A stretch of DNA of 64,000 nucleotides from NCBI RefSeq assembly GCF_003751635.1, contig NZ_RJVI01000001.1:970726-1034725 (forward strand). The letters are read 5' to 3'. Each line of letters starts with the position of its first letter. Positions within the stretch are counted from its first letter, which is position 1. The stretch is from Inmirania thermothiophila. Lineage in GTDB: Bacteria > Pseudomonadota > Gammaproteobacteria > DSM-100275. Both the position numbers and the translations under genes were made by a program. The notes below the pieces were generated by a model, which did not search any database, was not told the origin of the DNA, and saw only the letters and a program-made list of their open reading frames with translations. Below are positions 58,406 through 64,000 of this stretch, in pieces.

Positions 58406-59758
58406 GTGTTCGACAACCTCACCCAGCGCCTGACGCGGACCCTGGACCGCCTGCGCGGCCAGGGACGCCTGACCGAGGACAACATCCGCGACACCCTGCG
58501 CGAGGTGCGCATGGCGCTGCTCGAGGCCGACGTGGCGCTGCCGGTCGTGCGCGCCTTCATCGAGCGGGTGCGCGAGCGGGCCCTGGGGCAGGAGGTGACG
58601 AGGAGCCTGACCCCCGGCCAGGCCCTGGTCAAGATCGTCCACGACGAGCTGGTGGCGGTCATGGGGGGCGCGGCCGAGGGGCTGCGCCTGGCGGTGGAGC
58701 CGCCGGCGGTGATCCTCCTCGCCGGCCTGCAGGGCGCGGGCAAGACCACCACCGCGGCCAAGCTCGCGCGCCTGCTGCGCGAGCGCGAGCGCCGCTCGGT
58801 GATGCTGGCGAGCTGCGACGTCTACCGCCCCGCCGCCATCGATCAGCTGCGCACCCTCGCCGCCGAGCTCGGGGTGCCGTTCCACGAGCCGGGCGGGACG
58901 CGTGATGCGGTCGCCATCGCCCGCGAGGCCCTGGCCGAGGCGCGCCGCCGCGTCGCCGACGTCCTCGTCGTCGACACCGCCGGCCGCCTCCACGTGGACG
59001 AGGCCATGATGGCCGAGGTGCAGGCGCTGCACGCGGCCCTGAACCCGGCCGAGACGCTGTTCGTGGTGGACGCCATGAGCGGCCAGGACGCGGCCAACGC
59101 CGCCCGCGCCTTCGGTGCCGCCCTGCCGCTCACCGGCGTGATCCTCACCAAGGCGGACGGCGACGCGCGGGGGGGCGCCGCCCTCTCGGTGCGGCACATC
59201 ACCGGCCGCCCGGTCAAGTTCCTCGGCGTCGGCGAGCGCAGCGACGCCCTCGAGCCTTTCGACCCCGCGCGCATGGCCTCGCGCATCCTCGGCATGGGCG
59301 ACGTCCTCAGCCTCGTGGAGGAGGTCCAGCGCAAGGTCGACCGCGACAAGGCCGAGAAGCTCGCGCGCAAGGTGCGCAAGGGCGAGGGCTTCGACCTCGA
59401 GGACTTCCGCGACCAGCTCGAGCAGATGAGCCGCATGGGCGGCGTGGCGGCACTGCTGGACAAGCTCCCGGGGGCGGCCTCGCTGCCCGAGGGGGTGCGG
59501 GCGCAGATGGATGACCGCGAGCTGCGGCGCGTCATCGCCATCATCAACTCCATGACCCCGCGCGAGCGGCGCCGGCCCGACATCATCAACGGCTCGCGCA
59601 AGCGGCGCATCGCCGCCGGCTCGGGGACGCGCGTGCAGGACGTCAACCGGCTGCTGAAGCAGTTCCACCAGGCGCAGAAGCTGATGAAGCGCATGCGCCG
59701 CAAGGGCGGCATGCGCAACCTGCTGCGGGGGCTGGGGCCGGGGCTGCCGCCCCTGTGA
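58406..59758 (+). CDS. ffh: Signal recognition particle protein Ffh
   Basis: The 450-residue GTPase targets nascent membrane proteins. The N-domain precedes the P-loop GLQGAGKTTTAAKLA; DTAGRL, TKADGDARGGAAL and the methionine-rich M-domain with the RNA-binding SGSGTRVQDVNRLLKQF-type helix (GSGTRVQDVN) follow. GTG at 58406 has GGAGGGG 3-9 bases upstream. Length matches bacterial Ffh. The GC-rich tail is basic. Confidence 0.97.
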   Translation: MFDNLTQRLTRTLDRLRGQGRLTEDNIRDTLREVRMALLEADVALPVVRAFIERVRERALGQEVTRSLTPGQALVKIVHDELVAVMGGAAEGLRLAVEPPAVILLAGLQGAGKTTTAAKLARLLRERERRSVMLASCDVYRPAAIDQLRTLAAELGVPFHEPGGTRDAVAIAREALAEARRRVADVLVVDTAGRLHVDEAMMAEVQALHAALNPAETLFVVDAMSGQDAANAARAFGAALPLTGVILTKADGDARGGAALSVRHITGRPVKFLGVGERSDALEPFDPARMASRILGMGDVLSLVEEVQRKVDRDKAEKLARKVRKGEGFDLEDFRDQLEQMSRMGGVAALLDKLPGAASLPEGVRAQMDDRELRRVIAIINSMTPRERRRPDIINGSRKRRIAAGSGTRVQDVNRLLKQFHQAQKLMKRMRRKGGMRNLLRGLGPGLPPL

Positions 59759-59765
59759 GCTTCGT

Positions 59766-59795
59766 TTGACCCGCGCCCGGCGCGGCCGCTAGAAT
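59766..59795 (+). promoter_or_regulatory. Putative rplU-rpmA promoter
   Basis: TTGACC (59766-59771) and TAGAAT (59790-59795) are spaced by 18 bases just after the ffh stop. The leader to the rplU ATG at 59850 would be about 48 bases. Confidence 0.6.
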
Positions 59796-59849
59796 TCCGC
59801 TTTTCCGTGGTTTGGCATGGGACCCAGTTCTTCCAAGGGGCGACGGACG

Positions 59850-60161
59850 ATGTATGCGGTGATTCAGACCGGAGGCAAGCAGTACCGGGTGCGCGAGGGC
59901 GAGCGGCTGCGTGTGGAGCGGCTTGCGGTCGAGCCCGGCGCCGAGGTGACCTTCGACCGGGTGCTCATGGTCTGCGACGGCGGGGAGGTGCGGGTCGGTG
60001 CCCCCTTCGTCGAGGGCGGCCGGGTGCGGGCCACGGTGCAGGCGCACGGGCGCGGGCCCAAGATCCGCATCATCAAGCTCAAGCGGCGCAAGCACCACAT
60101 GAAGCGGATGGGCCACCGGCAGGACTACACCGAGGTGCGCATCACCGGCATCGAGGTCTGA
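59850..60161 (+). CDS. rplU: 50S ribosomal protein L21
   Basis: The 103-residue protein has [35 protein letters not shown] and the basic [23 protein letters not shown] region that binds 23S rRNA. ATG at 59850 gives the normal N-terminus; 11 upstream in-frame codons are not conserved. It precedes rpmA by 13 bp in the universal rplU-rpmA-obg order. Confidence 0.98.
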   Translation: MYAVIQTGGKQYRVREGERLRVERLAVEPGAEVTFDRVLMVCDGGEVRVGAPFVEGGRVRATVQAHGRGPKIRIIKLKRRKHHMKRMGHRQDYTEVRITGIEV

Positions 60162-60174
60162 GGGGAGAGCACCC

Positions 60175-62670
<2,496 letters not shown>

Positions 62671-62739
62671 GGGGGGCCAAAGCAAGCCGCCCGCACCGGC
62701 GCGCGGTGCGGGCGGGCGCGGCGGCGAGGCGTGGGCGGC

Positions 62740-63024
62740 TCAGGCGCCGGCCGACTGCTGCTCGCCGAGGGCCTTGATGTGGCGGTTGAGCCGGCTCTTG
62801 TGACGGGCCGCCTTGTTCTTGTGGATCAGCCCCTTGGCCGCCATGCGGTCGATCACGGGCACCGCCGCCCGGTAGGCCTCGCGGGCGCGCTCGAGGTCGC
62901 CGGCCTGGACGGCGCGGTAGACCTTCTTGATGTAGGTGCGGACCATCGAGCGCAGGCTGGCGTTGTGCCGGCGGCGCTTCTCCGCCTGGCGGGCGCGCTT
63001 TCTCGCTGACCGGGTGTTGGCCAA
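62740..63024 (-). CDS. rpsT: 30S ribosomal protein S20
   Basis: The 94-residue basic protein starts [25 protein letters not shown]-like sequence after the initiator and has [19 protein letters not shown] near the end. It binds 16S rRNA near the 5' domain. The initiator is TTG with AGGAGAG 6-7 bases upstream. E. coli rpsT likewise uses UUG, which limits translation and is part of its autoregulation (established). It is divergent from murJ, the usual gammaproteobacterial arrangement. Confidence 0.97.
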   Translation of the reverse strand: MANTRSARKRARQAEKRRRHNASLRSMVRTYIKKVYRAVQAGDLERAREAYRAAVPVIDRMAAKGLIHKNKAARHKSRLNRHIKALGEQQSAGA

Positions 63025-63063
63025 GGCCGTCTCTCCTGCTGGTCGTCCCGAACGAAAGGCCGC

Positions 63064-63094
63064 ATACTATGCGGATTCTCCCGGGCCGTGTCAA
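63064..63094 (-). promoter_or_regulatory. Putative rpsT promoter
   Basis: The minus strand has a perfect TTGACA (63089-63094) followed after 17 bases by CATAGT, or after 19 by TAGTAT (63064-63069). The predicted leader to the TTG start is about 35 bases. Confidence 0.55.
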
Positions 63095-63129
63095 CGCGCG
63101 CGAGGGGCGCGCAGGGGGATCGCTCGCCG

Positions 63130-64000
63130 GTGGGACGGGATCTTGCGCGCTCCACCGCCGTGGTGGGGGGGATGACGCTCATCTCGCGCGTGCTGGGGTT
63201 CGCGCGCGACGTCACCATCGCGGCCCTGTTCGGCGCCGGTCCGGCCACCGACGCCTTCTTCGTCGCCTTCAAGATCCCCAACTTCTTCCGCCGCATGTTC
63301 GCCGAGGGGGCCTTCTCGCAGGCCTTCGTGCCGGTGCTGGCGGAGTACCGCACGCACCGGCCCGAGGCGGTGCGGGCGCTGGTGGGGCGCGTCGCCGGCA
63401 CCCTGGGGGCCTTTCTCCTCGCGCTGACGGTGCTGGCGCTGGTGGCGGCGCCGGCGGTGGTGGCGCTCTTCGCGCCGGGCTTTGCCGCCGACCCCGGGCG
63501 GCGCGGGCTCGCCGCCGCGCTCCTGCGCCTGACCTTTCCCTACCTACCCCTCATCGCCCTCACGGCCCTCGCCGCCGGGGTCCTCAACACCTGGGGCCGC
63601 TTCGCGGTGCCCGCGGCGACGCCGGTGCTGCTCAACCTCTCGCTGATCGGCTCGGCGCTGCTCCTTGCGCCGCGGCTCGACCCCCCGGTGGCGGCGCTCG
63701 CCGTGGGCGTGCTCCTCGCCGGCCTCACCCAGCTCGCCTTCCAGCTGCCCTTTCTCGCCCGCCTCGGCCTCCTCGCCTGGCCGCGGCCGGCGCCCCGCGA
63801 CCCCGGGGTGCGGCGCATCGTCCGCCTCATGGGCCCGGCCCTCTTCGGCGCCTCGGTGACCCAGATCAACCTCCTCGTGGACACCCTGATCGCCTCCTTC
63901 CTCGTCGCCGGCAGCATCTCCTGGCTCTACTACGCCGACCGCCTGGTGGAGTTCCCGCTGGGCGTCTTCGGCATCGCCCTGGCCACGGTGGTGCTGCCGC
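63130..64000 (+). CDS. murJ: Lipid II flippase MurJ, 3' end beyond window
   Basis: The gene runs off the window; 290 residues are visible. The start reads GRDLARSTAVVGGMTLISRVLGFARDV, then ATDAFFVAFKIPNFFRRMFAEGAFSQAFVPVL and TQINLLVDTLIASFLVAGSISWLYYADRLVEFPLG, all diagnostic of MurJ (MviN). The conserved arginines of the central cavity are in FKIPNFFRR. It flips lipid II across the inner membrane for peptidoglycan synthesis. I choose GTG at 63130, which gives the family N-terminus. Full length should be about 510 residues. Confidence 0.95.
   Translation, partial: MGRDLARSTAVVGGMTLISRVLGFARDVTIAALFGAGPATDAFFVAFKIPNFFRRMFAEGAFSQAFVPVLAEYRTHRPEAVRALVGRVAGTLGAFLLALTVLALVAAPAVVALFAPGFAADPGRRGLAAALLRLTFPYLPLIALTALAAGVLNTWGRFAVPAATPVLLNLSLIGSALLLAPRLDPPVAALAVGVLLAGLTQLAFQLPFLARLGLLAWPRPAPRDPGVRRIVRLMGPALFGASVTQINLLVDTLIASFLVAGSISWLYYADRLVEFPLGVFGIALATVVLP

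Overview
The window is a 64 kb piece of a very G+C-rich bacterial chromosome with almost no non-coding space; no intergenic gap exceeds about 290 bp. Gene content and order point to a gammaproteobacterium: rnfABCDGE followed by nth, cmk-rpsA-ihfB-lapA-lapB-pyrF, rplU-rpmA-obg-proB with divergent rpsT and murJ, hda, and apbC divergent from metG. A class III PHA synthase (phaC/phaE), a pyruvate:ferredoxin oxidoreductase, Rnf and SoxW/TlpA-type thioredoxins suggest a Chromatiales or Ectothiorhodospiraceae-like sulfur bacterium. That placement is inference from gene content; there is no rRNA here to confirm it.

Layout. 1-4.5 kb (+): hydrolase tail, MotY-like protein, argG, MaoC/PhaJ-like hydratase, a second hydrolase and a membrane-tethered thioredoxin. 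4.5-8.3 kb (-): tartrate/malate-type dehydrogenase, a frameshifted glutamate-synthase-like FMN protein, a DUF1841 protein and nth. 8.3-13.4 kb (-): the complete rnf operon. 13.6-17.5 kb: metG (-), apbC and dcd (+). 17.6-27.7 kb: phaE-phaC (+), phaA-phaB, phasin and phaR (-), then nifJ (PFOR) with a dihydroorotate-dehydrogenase-like partner (+). 27.6-32.9 kb: purM-purN-DUF3108 (-), DUF2066-pgsA-like (+), arsC-hda (-). 33-39.5 kb: two lipoproteins, a PilZ-like protein, two thioredoxins with a short TolC-like protein, acylphosphatase, DUF4197 and a lytic transglycosylase. 39.5-42 kb (-): proS, a tautomerase and a DUF4124 protein. 42.2-48.7 kb (+): ilvB-ilvH-ilvC, a degenerate phosphatidylserine-decarboxylase homologue, pssA, a leucine-rich leader peptide and leuA. 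48.8-55.9 kb (+): uracil-DNA glycosylase, rimI, cmk, rpsA, ihfB, lapA, lapB, pyrF, comEA-like, hslR. 55.9-64 kb: an outer-membrane protein and ypjD (-), a cyclic-nucleotide-phosphodiesterase-like protein, ffh, rplU, rpmA, obg and proB (+), rpsT (-), and the start of murJ (+).

How the parts fit. PFOR interconverts pyruvate with acetyl-CoA and reduced ferredoxin. Rnf couples ferredoxin and NADH pools to ion transport. PhaA/PhaB/PhaCE turn acetyl-CoA and NADPH into polyhydroxybutyrate, with phasin and PhaR controlling the granule. The putative rnf and nifJ promoters share a 12-base core. The ilv and leu genes form a branched-chain amino acid block, with leuA behind a probable attenuator.

The window is essentially core and conserved accessory genome. 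I found no CRISPR array, insertion sequence, prophage, tRNA or rRNA, and no clearly new multi-gene system. The most unusual items are the PSD homologue lacking two of three catalytic residues, the frameshift in the FMN protein, the AT-rich patch carrying a putative promoter inside cmk, the leuA leader peptide, and a recurring extended -10 element.
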